Positions 17,828 through 26,678 of a stretch of DNA of 64,000 bases are shown piece after piece. Made by a program: the position numbers and the translations under genes. The DNA is from Nocardioides_C sp963700955 (GTDB taxonomy: Bacteria; Actinomycetota; Actinomycetes; Propionibacteriales; Nocardioidaceae). Numbering within the stretch: position 1 is the first letter of the stretch; each line of letters opens with the position of its first letter. The stretch is from the NCBI GenBank assembly GCA_963700955.1, contig CAVOZH010000004.1, positions 62,001-126,000 of the forward strand. The letters are read 5' to 3'. Below the pieces are notes generated by a model that worked only from the letters and a program-made list of their open reading frames with translations, was not told the origin of the DNA and made no database searches.

Positions 17828-19434
17828 ACGATCGCCGGCCAGAGTGCGAGTGCGCGCGCTCGGCCAGAGACACCGGGCCCGCCCGTCGCCGGTCGTGGTT
17901 GTGGCGGTGCGGCGCAGGAGACGTCCGCACGCCTGCCCGGCAACCGCGGTGGAAGGGCACCGGTCTTCAGGTAGGCGGCGACCCGAGCGGCTGCACACGG
18001 CCCCGACAGGTCAGGAGTGGAGCCGTGGGTCGTGCCACCCCGGATGGCGACCAGTCGCGAGTTGGGGAAGCGGCTGCGGACCTCGAGGCTGCCCGCGAAA
18101 GGAGTCGCGGCGTCCAGGGTCTGGCCGACGAGCAGCGCACTCGTACCGTTGCCACGGACCGTCACCGGCCTGCCCGACTTCGCCGGCCAGTACAGGCACG
18201 GAGTGGAGTTCCAGGTGATTGCCCAGGTGGGGATGGGCGCCACGCGATAGAGGCGCCACGAGTCCGCGGCCACCGTGCTCCACGGAGGAGATGGCGCGTC
18301 GGTGCAGGTGACCGCGTTGAAGACGGCGTAGGTGTTGTCGTTTCCGGGGGTGTCGAGGAAGCGCCAGGCCCGGATGAGCGGTCTGGGGTTGTGGTTGTGG
18401 ACCCAGGCCGAGAAGCCCTGCGCGAGCTGCGGCCAGATGGCTTGCAGGTACCCGCCGATCAAGAAGGCGTCGTCCCACTCGCTGGGACCCAGCACGCCGG
18501 CAGCGGGCTGCTGGCGGAGGAGCCGTCGCTGCTTCAGGTAGAGACGCTCCACGGCAGCGCCGGTCCGACCCAGGTGATAGGTCCCGTTGTAACGGGCGAC
18601 CCACCGGGCGAAGACGTCGAAGGCACGTTGGAAGGCGACGGCCTGGTCGAGACCTGATGGGTACCAGACCTTCGTCGGGTCGACGTTGCTGTCCAAGACC
18701 ATCCGTCGGACGCGGGAGGGGTACATGGTGGCGTAGACCTGCCCGAGGTACGTGCCGTACGAGTAGCCGTAGAAGTTGATCCGGCTCGCTCCGAGTGCCT
18801 GCCGGAGGCGTTCCATGTCCATGACCGTGTCGGTGGTCTTCATGTGGTCCAGCAGCGCGCCGTACTTCCCGCAGGCCTGGGCGTAGGACTTCGAGCGGCT
18901 CAGCCAGGTCTGCACCAGCGCCCGGCTCGTCGGCACGTACGGCGGCCGGTTGCCGTGGAAGTAGTTCGGGCTGCAGGACAGCGCCGGACGGCTCGCGCCG
19001 ACGCCGCGGGGGTCGAACCCGATCCAGTCGTAGCCGGCGCCGCTGTTCAGGGGCATGAACTTCCCGAGTGCGGCGAACATCAGGCCGGACGCACCGGGTC
19101 CGCCCGGGTTCGTCAGCATCACGCCCTGAGACCGGGGGGTGGTGTGCTTGACCCGCGAGACCGCGAGCTTGATCGTCTGACCCGCCGGGTCGTTGTAGTC
19201 CATCGGCACGGTGAGGACGCCACATTGGGCACGGAACTGCGCCAGTGTGGGATCGGTGCACCGTCCCCACGTGATCCTCGGCGGGGCCAGGCGCGTCGCG
19301 GTCGCGGTGACCGGTACGCCACGGGCAGCCGTCCCGTGGGCAGTCACGCCAGCGGCCGCACCCGCGGTCCCCGCCCACGTGGCCATCGACACCACCACGG
19401 CCGTCGCGGCGACTACGAAACCGTTCGTGCTCAT
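17809..19434 (-). CDS. Secreted alpha/beta-hydrolase, tripeptidyl-aminopeptidase (SlpD/SlpE) type
   Basis: The 541-residue protein has a Sec signal peptide (residues 1-27, cleaved after an AGA-type site). The hydrolase fold shows LTNPGGPGASG (oxyanion region), DWIGFDPRGVG, the nucleophile S225 in GYSYGTY, and near the C-terminus LDAATPF (Asp) and GTTHGS (His). Streptomyces relatives release tripeptides from proteins outside the cell. Six cysteines suggest disulfides. Start ATG 19434 with GGGGTGG upstream. The gene is divergent from the large beta-propeller gene, 283 bases apart, so two exported proteins share a control region. Confidence 0.92.
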   Translation of the reverse strand: MSTNGFVVAATAVVVSMATWAGTAGAAAGVTAHGTAARGVPVTATATRLAPPRITWGRCTDPTLAQFRAQCGVLTVPMDYNDPAGQTIKLAVSRVKHTTPRSQGVMLTNPGGPGASGLMFAALGKFMPLNSGAGYDWIGFDPRGVGASRPALSCSPNYFHGNRPPYVPTSRALVQTWLSRSKSYAQACGKYGALLDHMKTTDTVMDMERLRQALGASRINFYGYSYGTYLGQVYATMYPSRVRRMVLDSNVDPTKVWYPSGLDQAVAFQRAFDVFARWVARYNGTYHLGRTGAAVERLYLKQRRLLRQQPAAGVLGPSEWDDAFLIGGYLQAIWPQLAQGFSAWVHNHNPRPLIRAWRFLDTPGNDNTYAVFNAVTCTDAPSPPWSTVAADSWRLYRVAPIPTWAITWNSTPCLYWPAKSGRPVTVRGNGTSALLVGQTLDAATPFAGSLEVRSRFPNSRLVAIRGGTTHGSTPDLSGPCAAARVAAYLKTGALPPRLPGRRADVSCAAPPQPRPATGGPGVSGRARALALWPAIVQMPIP

Positions 19435-19578
19435 GCGACCACCCCATCGGCGAAAGCCCCTCCGGCCAGCCTAAGAACGCGGGTCGGGTGCTGCCCATAC
19501 CGCCGACAGGGCATTCGGGTCGGGCAGGGCTCGACGGCTTCGTGCCCGGATATTTATGAAAAATCGAACGGGGTGGAC

Positions 19579-19599
19579 ATCGCCCCTATGGGGGACGAT
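19579..19599. promoter_or_regulatory. Imperfect 21-bp palindrome with CCCC-TAT-GGGG core
   Basis: The sequence ATCGCCCCTATGGGGGACGAT reads nearly the same on both strands (ATCG...CGAT arms, CCCC/GGGG core). It lies in an AT-richer stretch between the divergent secreted peptidase and beta-propeller genes, next to a TTGTTGAATACAG run that could be promoter sequence. Candidate operator only. Confidence 0.35.
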
Positions 19600-19717
19600 T
19601 CTTGTTGAATACAGCAAAAAGGATGACGGGGGACGGTCCGGTTCCTAGCCTTCGGTTGATCGCCCACGTCGCTGCTCACTGTGCGGTCCTCGGCGTTCTC
19701 AAGAAGGAGCGGGTCAG

Positions 19718-22303
19718 ATGTCTATCGCCTTGTCCCACCGAAGGGTGGCACTGGCTGCCGCGGCCGCCACGACCGTCGCCGCGGCCGCGACCTGGGGTGG
19801 TCTGGCACTCCGGGAGCCGTCCGACAGCGAGCCCTCGCTGAACGAACGGCTCGTCGAGAAGCTGAAGCCCGTCGAAGGCGAGGCCGGCGGCGAGTCCAAG
19901 GAGGCGGCCACAGCCGCCGAGCAGTACGCCCAGGCGCGGACCGCGCCCGGGATCGTCGGTCCTGGCGCCTACTCCGCGGCCTGGAGCTCCCTGCAAGCCC
20001 TCCCGGCCAGCAAGGGAAGCTGGACCGAGGAGACGACGAAGCCCTACAACTCCGACGATCCGAACTACCGCGAGTACTACCACTCGAACTCCAGCGGCGG
20101 TGCGGGCAACGTGACCGGCCGTGTCACCGGGCTGGCGACCCTTCCGGGGAAGGGGACCAACGGCAAGGACGTCGTCTTCGCCGGTGGTGCAGACGGTGGC
20201 GTCTTCCGGTCGATGGACGGTGGCGCCACCTGGACGGCGATCACCTCGTCGCTGCCCACGTTGTCGACGGGCGACCTGGAGATCGGCCCGGACGGTGCGC
20301 TGTGGTACGCCACAGGCGAGGCCAACACGGGCGGCACGGCGTACGTCGGGACGGGCGTCTACCGGCTCGCGAACCCGCTGACCTCGGTGACCTGGGAGCG
20401 CGTGGGCGGCCAGGAGCTCGAGAGCACCTCGATCAACAAGGTGCGCTTCGACGCCCGGGGCAACGCCTACGCCGCGACGTTCCGTGGCATCTGGCGGCAC
20501 TCCTCGACGTCCGCGTCGGGTGCGTGGCGGCTGGTCTATGCGCCGAACCCTGACTACCTGCCGGGTGGCTCGCAGGCGGGCGCACCCCTGGCCGGCTACA
20601 AGAACATGGTCAACGACCTCGCCATCGAAGGCTCGACGCTGATCGCGAGCATCGCGTGGCGCGGTGGGGACAGCTACAACGGGTTCTACGAGTCGACGCA
20701 GAACGGCGACCCGGGCACGTGGACGAAGGTGAACCCGGCCGGCGCGCTACGCGACGTCGGGATCGGCAACGCGGAGTTCGCGTACTCGGCCGACGGCAAG
20801 CACCTGTACGCCGTCGTCGAGTCGACGACCCGGTACGCCAACACGGCCAACACGGTCCTCGACGGCGTGTACGACTCGCCGAACGGCTCGGTCGCCGGAC
20901 CCTGGAACAAGATCGCCGACTCTCAGAAGCTCGCCTCCTCGGGGTCGGCGCTGAAGCTCTACCAGGGCTACCGGCCGGGCGTGCAGGCTTGGTACAACAA
21001 CTTCGTCACCGTGGACCCCGCCGACAGCAAGCACGTCTTCGTCGGTCTCGAGGAGGTCTTCGAGACCCGCGACGCGGGTGTGCACTGGACCACGGTCGCG
21101 CCGTACTGGAACTTCTCCTTCCCGTGCTGGAGCTGGGACGACGCGAAGAACACCTGCACGAAGCCCGCTCCGCACTCCGACCAGCACTCGGTCTCCATCG
21201 CGGGCAACAACGTCTACATCGGCAACGACGGCGGAGTGTACGCGCGGCCCATGGACGCCGGCTACGACAAGTACGGCCACGGCAAAGGCTGGAAGGAGCT
21301 CAACCCCGGTCTCGACGCGCTCCAGTACTACTCGGTCGGCGTCGGAACCGATGCTTCCGGCCACCGGGTGATCACCGGCGGGCTTCAGGACAACGGCCAG
21401 TCCCTGTACGTCGACGGGCAGAACACGATGGTCTCCCCGTTCGGCGGCGACGGTGGCATCACCCTGGTCGACCCGCGGAAGGGCAAGGGCTGCAACATCG
21501 TGGCTGAGTACGTGAACCTGTCGATGTCGGTGACGAACAACTGCGGCCGGTCGAACGGTGACCCGAACGCGTCGCCGCGAGCGATCCGGGACATCGCGCC
21601 GTCCGACCCGAGCCCGCGCTTCATCGCCCCGTTCGACGACGACGCGACCAACCCGGACCGCTGGATCGCCGGTGGTCGCTACGTGTGGACCCAGAACAAG
21701 GGCTACGACATCGCGGACGGGTCCGAATGGAGCAACGTCTTCGACAACGGCGCCGGCCACTCGACGACCGCGTTGGCGATGCAGGACGGCGTCGGCTGGA
21801 CGGCGTGGTGCGGGCCGTGCGGCGAGTCGGGCTTCACCCGCGGAGTCTCCACCAGCTACGGCGGCACCTGGCACCAGGTGACGCTGCCCGCAGACGTCCC
21901 GAACCGGTACGTCTCCTCGATCGCGGTCGACCCTGCTGACTCAACAGGCACGACGGCCTACCTCGCCTTCAACGGCTTCTCCCGCAAGTTCACAGAGGGT
22001 CCGGGCGCCGGTTACGGCCACGTCTGGAAGACCACGGACGGAGGCGCGACCTGGAGCGAGGTCGGCCAGGGCAGCCTCCCCGACGTGCCGGTGGACAGCA
22101 TCGTGGTCACCAAGGGCGGCACGCTCGTGTTGGGTACGGACCTCGGGGTCGTGTACTCCACCGACGGCGGAGGCAGCTGGAAGCGGCTCGGCGGGAACTT
22201 CCCCGCCACGACGGTGATGCAGGTCCTTCTCGGCCCCGACGGCAGGGTGTACGCCGCCACTCACGGCCGCGGCATCTGGTCGATCCCGGTACCGACGAGC
22301 TGA
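19718..22303 (+). CDS. Large secreted BNR/Asp-box beta-propeller protein (sialidase or glycosidase-like)
   Basis: The 861-residue protein has an export signal (HRR followed by a hydrophobic stretch, residues 7-30) and a low-complexity acidic linker to about residue 75. The rest is propeller: Asp-box motifs SMDGGATW, TTDGGATW and STDGGGSW, plus weaker copies, as in sortilin-type propellers, sialidases and family 74 xyloglucanases. The family contains true glycosidases and non-catalytic binding propellers, and I cannot place the catalytic acids, so activity is open. AAGGAG lies eight bases before the ATG. Confidence 0.85.
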   Translation: MSIALSHRRVALAAAAATTVAAAATWGGLALREPSDSEPSLNERLVEKLKPVEGEAGGESKEAATAAEQYAQARTAPGIVGPGAYSAAWSSLQALPASKGSWTEETTKPYNSDDPNYREYYHSNSSGGAGNVTGRVTGLATLPGKGTNGKDVVFAGGADGGVFRSMDGGATWTAITSSLPTLSTGDLEIGPDGALWYATGEANTGGTAYVGTGVYRLANPLTSVTWERVGGQELESTSINKVRFDARGNAYAATFRGIWRHSSTSASGAWRLVYAPNPDYLPGGSQAGAPLAGYKNMVNDLAIEGSTLIASIAWRGGDSYNGFYESTQNGDPGTWTKVNPAGALRDVGIGNAEFAYSADGKHLYAVVESTTRYANTANTVLDGVYDSPNGSVAGPWNKIADSQKLASSGSALKLYQGYRPGVQAWYNNFVTVDPADSKHVFVGLEEVFETRDAGVHWTTVAPYWNFSFPCWSWDDAKNTCTKPAPHSDQHSVSIAGNNVYIGNDGGVYARPMDAGYDKYGHGKGWKELNPGLDALQYYSVGVGTDASGHRVITGGLQDNGQSLYVDGQNTMVSPFGGDGGITLVDPRKGKGCNIVAEYVNLSMSVTNNCGRSNGDPNASPRAIRDIAPSDPSPRFIAPFDDDATNPDRWIAGGRYVWTQNKGYDIADGSEWSNVFDNGAGHSTTALAMQDGVGWTAWCGPCGESGFTRGVSTSYGGTWHQVTLPADVPNRYVSSIAVDPADSTGTTAYLAFNGFSRKFTEGPGAGYGHVWKTTDGGATWSEVGQGSLPDVPVDSIVVTKGGTLVLGTDLGVVYSTDGGGSWKRLGGNFPATTVMQVLLGPDGRVYAATHGRGIWSIPVPTS

Positions 22304-22363
22304 CCAGCACGGGCGCGCCAGGCGAGGGGTACAACGCCTTGCACCAGCAGGTCACTGATCTGG

Positions 22364-22690
22364 CTAGCGCGAGACCTGCATCTCGCCGAGCTCGGACCAG
22401 CTGGTGCCGGGTACCTCGAAGTTCACGATCCGGGGTGTTTCGGCGAGATAGGACGGGAGCGTCCTCTGAGCCTGCTTGAAGTGATCGGAGCCGACGTGAG
22501 CACCGCCTGCTTCACCATCGCGAAACGCCTCGACGAGCACGTACTCCTGCGGGTCGTCCAGGCTGCGGGACCAGTCGAACCACAGGCAGCCCTCCTCTGC
22601 GCGCGTGGACTCTGTGAACGTTCGGGAGATCTCGGGCCAGTCGTCGGCGTGCTCGGGCAAGACTCGAAACTTTGCGGTGATGAAGATCAC
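22364..22690 (-). CDS. Antibiotic biosynthesis monooxygenase (ABM) / YgiN-like quinol monooxygenase
   Basis: The 108-residue protein is one ABM ferredoxin-like domain: IFITAKFRVLPEH, TRAEEGCLWFDW, YVLVEAFRDGEA and HVGSDHFKQA follow the YgiN pattern. Such enzymes oxidise quinols or aromatic metabolites without a cofactor. I chose GTG at 22690 with GAGGAG five bases upstream, giving the usual size; a longer frame reaches 22864 but adds unrelated sequence. It converges on the propeller gene. Confidence 0.85.
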   Translation of the reverse strand: MIFITAKFRVLPEHADDWPEISRTFTESTRAEEGCLWFDWSRSLDDPQEYVLVEAFRDGEAGGAHVGSDHFKQAQRTLPSYLAETPRIVNFEVPGTSWSELGEMQVSR

Positions 22691-22830
22691 GACAGCTCCT
22701 CGCTTGGTCATGGGTGGCTCGCCGAGACCGCCCCCGGCGATGGAGACGTCTCCTCGGTCGGTCGATGCAAACCCATCCTGGACCAGGCAGATCAGGCGGG
22801 GGAGCGCTGGGTGCACACGAGAATAGAAAA

Positions 22831-22883
22831 CGGCGGCCGACGCTGCACAGGGCCACGAGGGCAAGAGTGCAGGTCAGCCGCCG
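22831..22883. repeat. Long imperfect inverted repeat
   Basis: Arms 22831-22848 and 22867-22883 pair over 16 positions with one mismatch and one bulge, with an 18-base loop. It lies in the 418 bases between the ABM start (22690) and the GNAT fragment (23109), where I see no gene. It could be a terminator for something now lost, or a relic of a mobile end. Confidence 0.45.
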
Positions 22884-23108
22884 TGTTCGGCCCCGTCAGC
22901 GAGCCGGAAGGTGCTGCAGGTCAGACGTCGTAGTAGTGACTGAGAAAACGGAGACCTGTAGGCACAACGTGCGCTCGCTCAGTCGTAGTCCTGCGATGTC
23001 GCGGCCCGCTACGGGAACATCGGTTGGGCGTGGTGGGCTTTCCGCCGACGTCGTGGATCTTCTCTGCACCGCGCAGCGCGGCTGAGATCGCCCCTCCCCG
23101 TACGCTTC

Positions 23109-23268
23109 CCCTCCGATGTACTCGCCGAGGTAGGTGTGCACCTCTGACGAAGCCAGCAGCTCGATGAACGCCGCACGGTCCCGGGCCTCGGGCTCGCGGA
23201 GCACGAGCCGCTCGGTTCTGATCGGGGGCGGTGGCCAGGCGACGGGTCCGGCATCATCAACCGGCTGA
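23109..23268 (-). pseudogene. GNAT acetyltransferase, N-terminal fragment
   Basis: About 53 codons on the minus strand read PPPPIRTERLVLREPEARDRA and then AAFIELLASSEVHTYLGEY, the start of a RimJ-type GNAT protein, which normally runs about 170-190 residues. After EYIGG the reading turns into unrelated basic sequence, so the acetyl-CoA domain is missing. No start with a ribosome site is evident. This is the first of several broken genes between 23.1 and 25.1 kb. Confidence 0.65.
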
Positions 23269-23407
23269 CGAGCGCCGCGGTGGAGCTTGGCCCGTCGGCG
23301 TTGTGCCCTGACCGCGGTCTTGTGGGCGATGGGCCGGGCGGAGAGGGATCGAGGCCTGACGCAAGAAGGGGCCGCCACTCTGGGCGAGCCCGCAGCGTCT
23401 TGGCAGG

Positions 23408-23536
23408 TCAGACGCCGTGCGTCCCGGCCAGGGCGTCCAGCACGACGTACAGGATCACCGCCAGGGCCACCAGGGCGAGGACGAGCCATAGCCACCAGGG
23501 GCGTCGAGGGGATGGGCTCACCGGGTCCTGGTCCAT
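23408..23536 (-). CDS. 42-residue single-pass membrane protein
   Basis: A very short gene: basic-Pro-Trp N-terminus (SPRRPWWLW) followed by one hydrophobic helix (LVLALVALAVILYVVLDAL) and a short tail. GAGGGGAG stands close before the ATG and a TGA closes it cleanly. Very short Trp-rich proteins of this layout are frequent in actinobacteria. No function known. It survives between two decayed genes. Confidence 0.6.
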   Translation of the reverse strand: MDQDPVSPSPRRPWWLWLVLALVALAVILYVVLDALAGTHGV

Positions 23537-24035
23537 GCCTGCTCCCCTCGGTCACCGGGTCAGGGACCTTCATTGAATCACCCTCCGGTGAGATACCCCA
23601 TCGGGTTGGGCTATCGGTGAGGAAGGCATTCGTGGTCGATCGCGGGCCGAGGCTGAGCCAGCCAAACGCACGGATCTGCCACGGAGGGTGAAAGCGCGGA
23701 ACTGCAGAGCCCGGACGTGCGGCGACCCTCTGGGCTGGGCGCGCCTATTCCGGTGAGGGCCAACTCACCAGCGGTCGGAGTGGTCGCGGGTGAACCGTTC
23801 GCTGACACGGCAATAGGACACTGCCGGGTACCAGAAACAAGGTGCAGTGCGGAGGTGTCCAAGGCCCCGGATGCCGGGGCACTAGGACCCTTCTTCGCGC
23901 CCCCGAGCGAGCGGATCGTGGCCAGAAAGGGCCAGGTCTGGCCCCTGCCAGATGGCGGCGACAGGATCGCAAGCTGCCGCGGGCACCGGCCGCCGCAGCA
24001 ACCGGCTGCTCGGCCCAAACCCGAGAGGGGTCACC
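23537..24035. other. Non-coding or degraded stretch
   Basis: About 500 bases without a convincing gene. Open readings on both strands are short and of mixed composition. I see no tRNA, repeat or clear terminator. Its right end supplies the GAGAGGGG ribosome site of the next gene. Confidence 0.5.
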
Positions 24036-24512
24036 ATGAGAGTCGCATTGCACATGAGATCACCGGACACTGCTCCGGTTCGCGACGGACCGATCGCAGG
24101 AGCCGCAAAGCCAGCCGCTCGTTTCGGTCTTCACGTGCTGGAGATGTGCATCGTGATGTGCGTCAGCCTGGGAGTGCTGGGGGCGTTGTTCTTCGGCGCC
24201 GCGGCAGTTCTGGGCTTCTCAGCCGACGTCTGGGAGCAGGCTCCCGCGTTGGCAGTTCTGGTTGTCGTCGCCGTCTTGGCCAGCTCCATGGTGGTCTGGA
24301 TGCGCCTCAGGGGGATGAAGTGGCGGCCCGGACTCGAGATGGCAGGAGCGGCCATCGCCGCCGGCGCGCTGGTGTTTGCCGGCTACTCGGTTGGCATTGT
24401 TGCTCTGAGCGACCTCCTTCCGAGCGTTTGCGGAGTGGCGTGCCTGGCCATGATCGGCGTGATGGTGTTCCGCGTCCGGCTCTACTCCGGTCAGCATGCG
24501 CATGCGAAATGA
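24036..24512 (+). CDS. Four-helix membrane protein, unknown function
   Basis: The 158-residue product has a soluble N-terminus of about 32 residues and four membrane segments (about 34-59, 67-88, 101-121, 127-147). The second ends in a WMRLRGMKWRPG cytoplasmic loop. GAGAGGGG lies before the ATG. I do not recognise a family. A truncated DUF385-like gene overlaps its end by 17 bases, and the flanking genes are broken, so it may be a survivor of an older accessory cluster. Confidence 0.65.
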   Translation: MRVALHMRSPDTAPVRDGPIAGAAKPAARFGLHVLEMCIVMCVSLGVLGALFFGAAAVLGFSADVWEQAPALAVLVVVAVLASSMVVWMRLRGMKWRPGLEMAGAAIAAGALVFAGYSVGIVALSDLLPSVCGVACLAMIGVMVFRVRLYSGQHAHAK

Positions 24513-24810
24513 TCCAACTGCACGGTTCCCGAGAAAGCTCGCTCGGTTCAACCGCAGGGTCGCGAACCCGGTTGTGCGCTTGGTCGCGGGATGGTTGCCG
24601 CCGCTGGCGATCATCCGGCACCGCGGGCGCATAACCGAGCCGGTCCCTGTTGCCATGTGCGACATGCTCAAGGACAGGTTCCGACGCTGGGCAGGCCACG
24701 CTCTTGGCCGCCGCCCCGGTTTCACGCACATGGCAGCCGAACTGAGTGTGCTCCTACTCGCGCCATCACCCGGCGCTGACCCACCCACCAAGCGTCCCGA
24801 CGCGGCCTGA
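24496..24810 (+). pseudogene. F420/deazaflavin-dependent nitroreductase-family (DUF385) fragment
   Basis: The first 55 codons (ARFNRRVANPVVRLVAGWLPPLAIIRHRGRI) match the N-terminus of the deazaflavin-dependent oxidoreductase family, which normally spans about 130-150 residues and continues with a TYRTPVNVF-type flavin site. Here the reading departs after about 24660 and ends at 24810 with unrelated sequence. The enzyme core is lost, so I treat it as a remnant. Confidence 0.6.
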
Positions 24811-24844
24811 TGGCGCGATCTGTGGGGTGCTTGTCGTAGACGAC

Positions 24845-25054
24845 ATGCCATCCTGGCGGCACGGTGGAGCCACGACGTCTTGCGCAGTCACCTTCGTGAT
24901 CTTCGATGGCTTCGACGCCCTCGATCTGGCCGGCCCGTTCAAAGTCTTCGGTGAAGCCGGATACGAGCTCACGGTCGTGGCCGCGAAGGCCGGTCCGGTC
25001 CGCTCGGACACGGGGCTGACGATCCAGGCGCAAAGCTCGGTGGACACCGGAGCA
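24845..25054 (+). pseudogene. GlxA/DJ-1-PfpI-type regulator, N-terminal fragment
   Basis: The reading VTFVIFDGFDALDLAGPFKV followed by FGEAGYELTVVAAKAGPVRS is the start of the DJ-1/PfpI domain found at the N-terminus of GlxA-type AraC regulators. It stops resembling the family near residue 70, before the nucleophile elbow, and no AraC helix-turn-helix follows. The open frame runs on to 25237 without similarity. Truncated remnant. Confidence 0.65.
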
Positions 25055-25973
25055 GGCATGCCATCGATCGCAAACCGGACTCGACGTCACTCACTACCCA
25101 GTGTCCGGGCGGCCTTGTCAGGCCGTCGCCGTACGAGCGGCCTGCCGGGCCCAGGTAGCCGGGCGTCCGCCGGGAGCGGCGTCTGTGCGATCGCCAGCGG
25201 AGCGTCTCGTGGCGTCGCCATCCTTTCCAGCCGGTGAGCCCATGCAGCCACGCTCTGCCTGCTCGTAGCTTGTGCCGCTTGATCTCCGGCACAGCGTGCC
25301 GCCCGAACGGAGAGCCGGCAGGGTTCAGGTTGTTCTGATCCGTCTGCGGCGTCGTAAGCACGATCGGCCCGATCGCACCCGTGCTGCTCGTGCGGCTGCG
25401 GCGCCTGGGCCAAATGAAACCGGCCCCTGACGCCGCGTTTCCGCAGGTCAGGGGCCGGTTCCGGGGTACGACAGGTCTAAATGTCGTAGTTCTGATGTCA
25501 CACCCGGCGTGACCTGCGCAAACACTCGATTTTCGAGCTGCTGGGCCACACTGAGGCCACACGCAGTTCGTTCCTAGTCCAGCGCCTCGACGCCACACGG
25601 CAGCGAGTTTGATACCTCGGTCAACGCCGGGCACACGATGGGTGCCGCCGAGGTGAAGTGCAGGTCCGGCTCAGAAGCGATGAACCGACCAGGCTCATCT
25701 GCGTGGGGATGGACATGCTGGCTCCGGTCTCGCGTGTGGGTTCCTGGCGACGCCCCTCTCGGAGGTCAGGTGCGCGCCAGCGATCAGACGGAACGGCGAG
25801 GTGCAGCTAAGGCGTGGGGCAATGGCGGCGATAAGACGCACCTTGAGGAGAGCGCGGATCGCGGCTAGATCCGATTGACCGTCACAGTGGTCGCCAGGTC
25901 TGACATGGGGACCGGATTGGCGCAACCAGGGTTCGGCCGCACGGAGGTCGAAGCACGGAGCCAGGACTACTGG
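25055..25973. other. Stretch without intact gene; holds left glnA1-end repeat
   Basis: About 920 bases with no convincing coding region. It contains the copy of the glnA1 3' end at 25405-25490. Several readings longer than 60 codons exist on both strands, but their composition is uneven and none has a ribosome site or recognisable domain. I looked for a tyrosine recombinase beside the repeat and did not find one. Confidence 0.5.
25405..25490 (-). repeat. Copy A of glnA1 3' end and terminator (candidate attachment site)
   Basis: 86 bases that match 33768-33852 at all positions except one A/G change and one extra G. The copy contains the last codons of glnA1 (TAC GAC ATT TAG on the minus strand) and the whole terminator hairpin, but no glnA1 coding sequence beyond that. 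An 8.3-kb stretch of accessory genes lies between the two copies. This is how the two ends look after integration into the 3' end of a gene, or after a recombination between such ends. Confidence 0.85.
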
Positions 25974-26477
25974 TTAGGTGTTCACGAGCCATTGTTGCCC
26001 GTCGATGAGTTCGCGAACCGCGTCGAGGTGTCCGGCGTGGCAGGCGGTCTCGGTGATCACGTGGAGCAGGACATCCCGAAGGTTGTGCAGGCGCCACTCA
26101 CCCTCCGGGAAGGGCCACCAGGCCAGGTCGTCATCTGGGGATGAGGCGATGATGACGGTATCCGCGAGGGACGCCTCATGGCGGTAGCGGTCAAGGACGT
26201 CGGCGGCCGGGAGCCCGGGGTCCACCTGCCATGCGCTGCCTTGGCTGCCTACCTGGTCGATGACTACCGGATCCCCGGCCACAACAGCGCGGAAATACAG
26301 ACGCTCCACCGACAGCGTGAGGTGCTGCACCATCGCCAGGCAGCTCCACCCCGAGGGAAGCACCGGGCGCAGGAGCTCCTCCTCGCTGAGCCCTTCCACG
26401 GCACCGAGCACGTGGCTTCGCTGCGACTGGAGGCAGCGCATCAGCGCGGTGATCTCGGCGTCAACTGTCACGGTCAT
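25974..26477 (-). CDS. DinB/DUF664-like four-helix protein
   Basis: The 167-residue protein has the DinB-like layout: helix 1 with ALMRCLQSQRSHVLGAVEGL, then LPSGWSCLAMVQHLTLSVER and near the end VLLHVITETACHAGHLDAVRE. The His of VQHL and HxxxH-type TACHAGHLD are the metal-ligand positions of the family. Family members are metal-dependent transferases (mycothiol- or bacillithiol-linked) or of unknown role; mycothiol use is plausible in an actinobacterium. ATG at 26477 with GGAAGG nine bases upstream. First gene inside the repeat-bounded region. Confidence 0.85.
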   Translation of the reverse strand: MTVTVDAEITALMRCLQSQRSHVLGAVEGLSEEELLRPVLPSGWSCLAMVQHLTLSVERLYFRAVVAGDPVVIDQVGSQGSAWQVDPGLPAADVLDRYRHEASLADTVIIASSPDDDLAWWPFPEGEWRLHNLRDVLLHVITETACHAGHLDAVRELIDGQQWLVNT

Positions 26478-26678
26478 GTCAAAAAGCCTTCCAAGCGAGG
26501 GTCCGAGCGGGCACACGAGGCCAGGCGGCGGCGCCGGCTGGCCAGGTGATGAAGCGTGAGCCCGAACGAAGGTGATCCGTGTGGCAAGGGTGATGATGTC
26601 TGTCGCTGTCGCTGTCGCGGTCGCGGTCGCCGCACAGGTCGACCACCGCCGCGACCCGCCGTGCCATGCCGTCCATGA

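Noticed and set aside
24969..25634. 221-codon minus-strand reading beside the left glnA1-end copy, checked as a possible integrase end
   Set aside because: No tyrosine-recombinase motif (R...HxxR...Y) could be found, and it crosses the hairpin.
26594..26632. GTCGCT/GTCGCG six-base tandem repeat
   Set aside because: Only about six units, non-coding, no sign of function beyond slippage.
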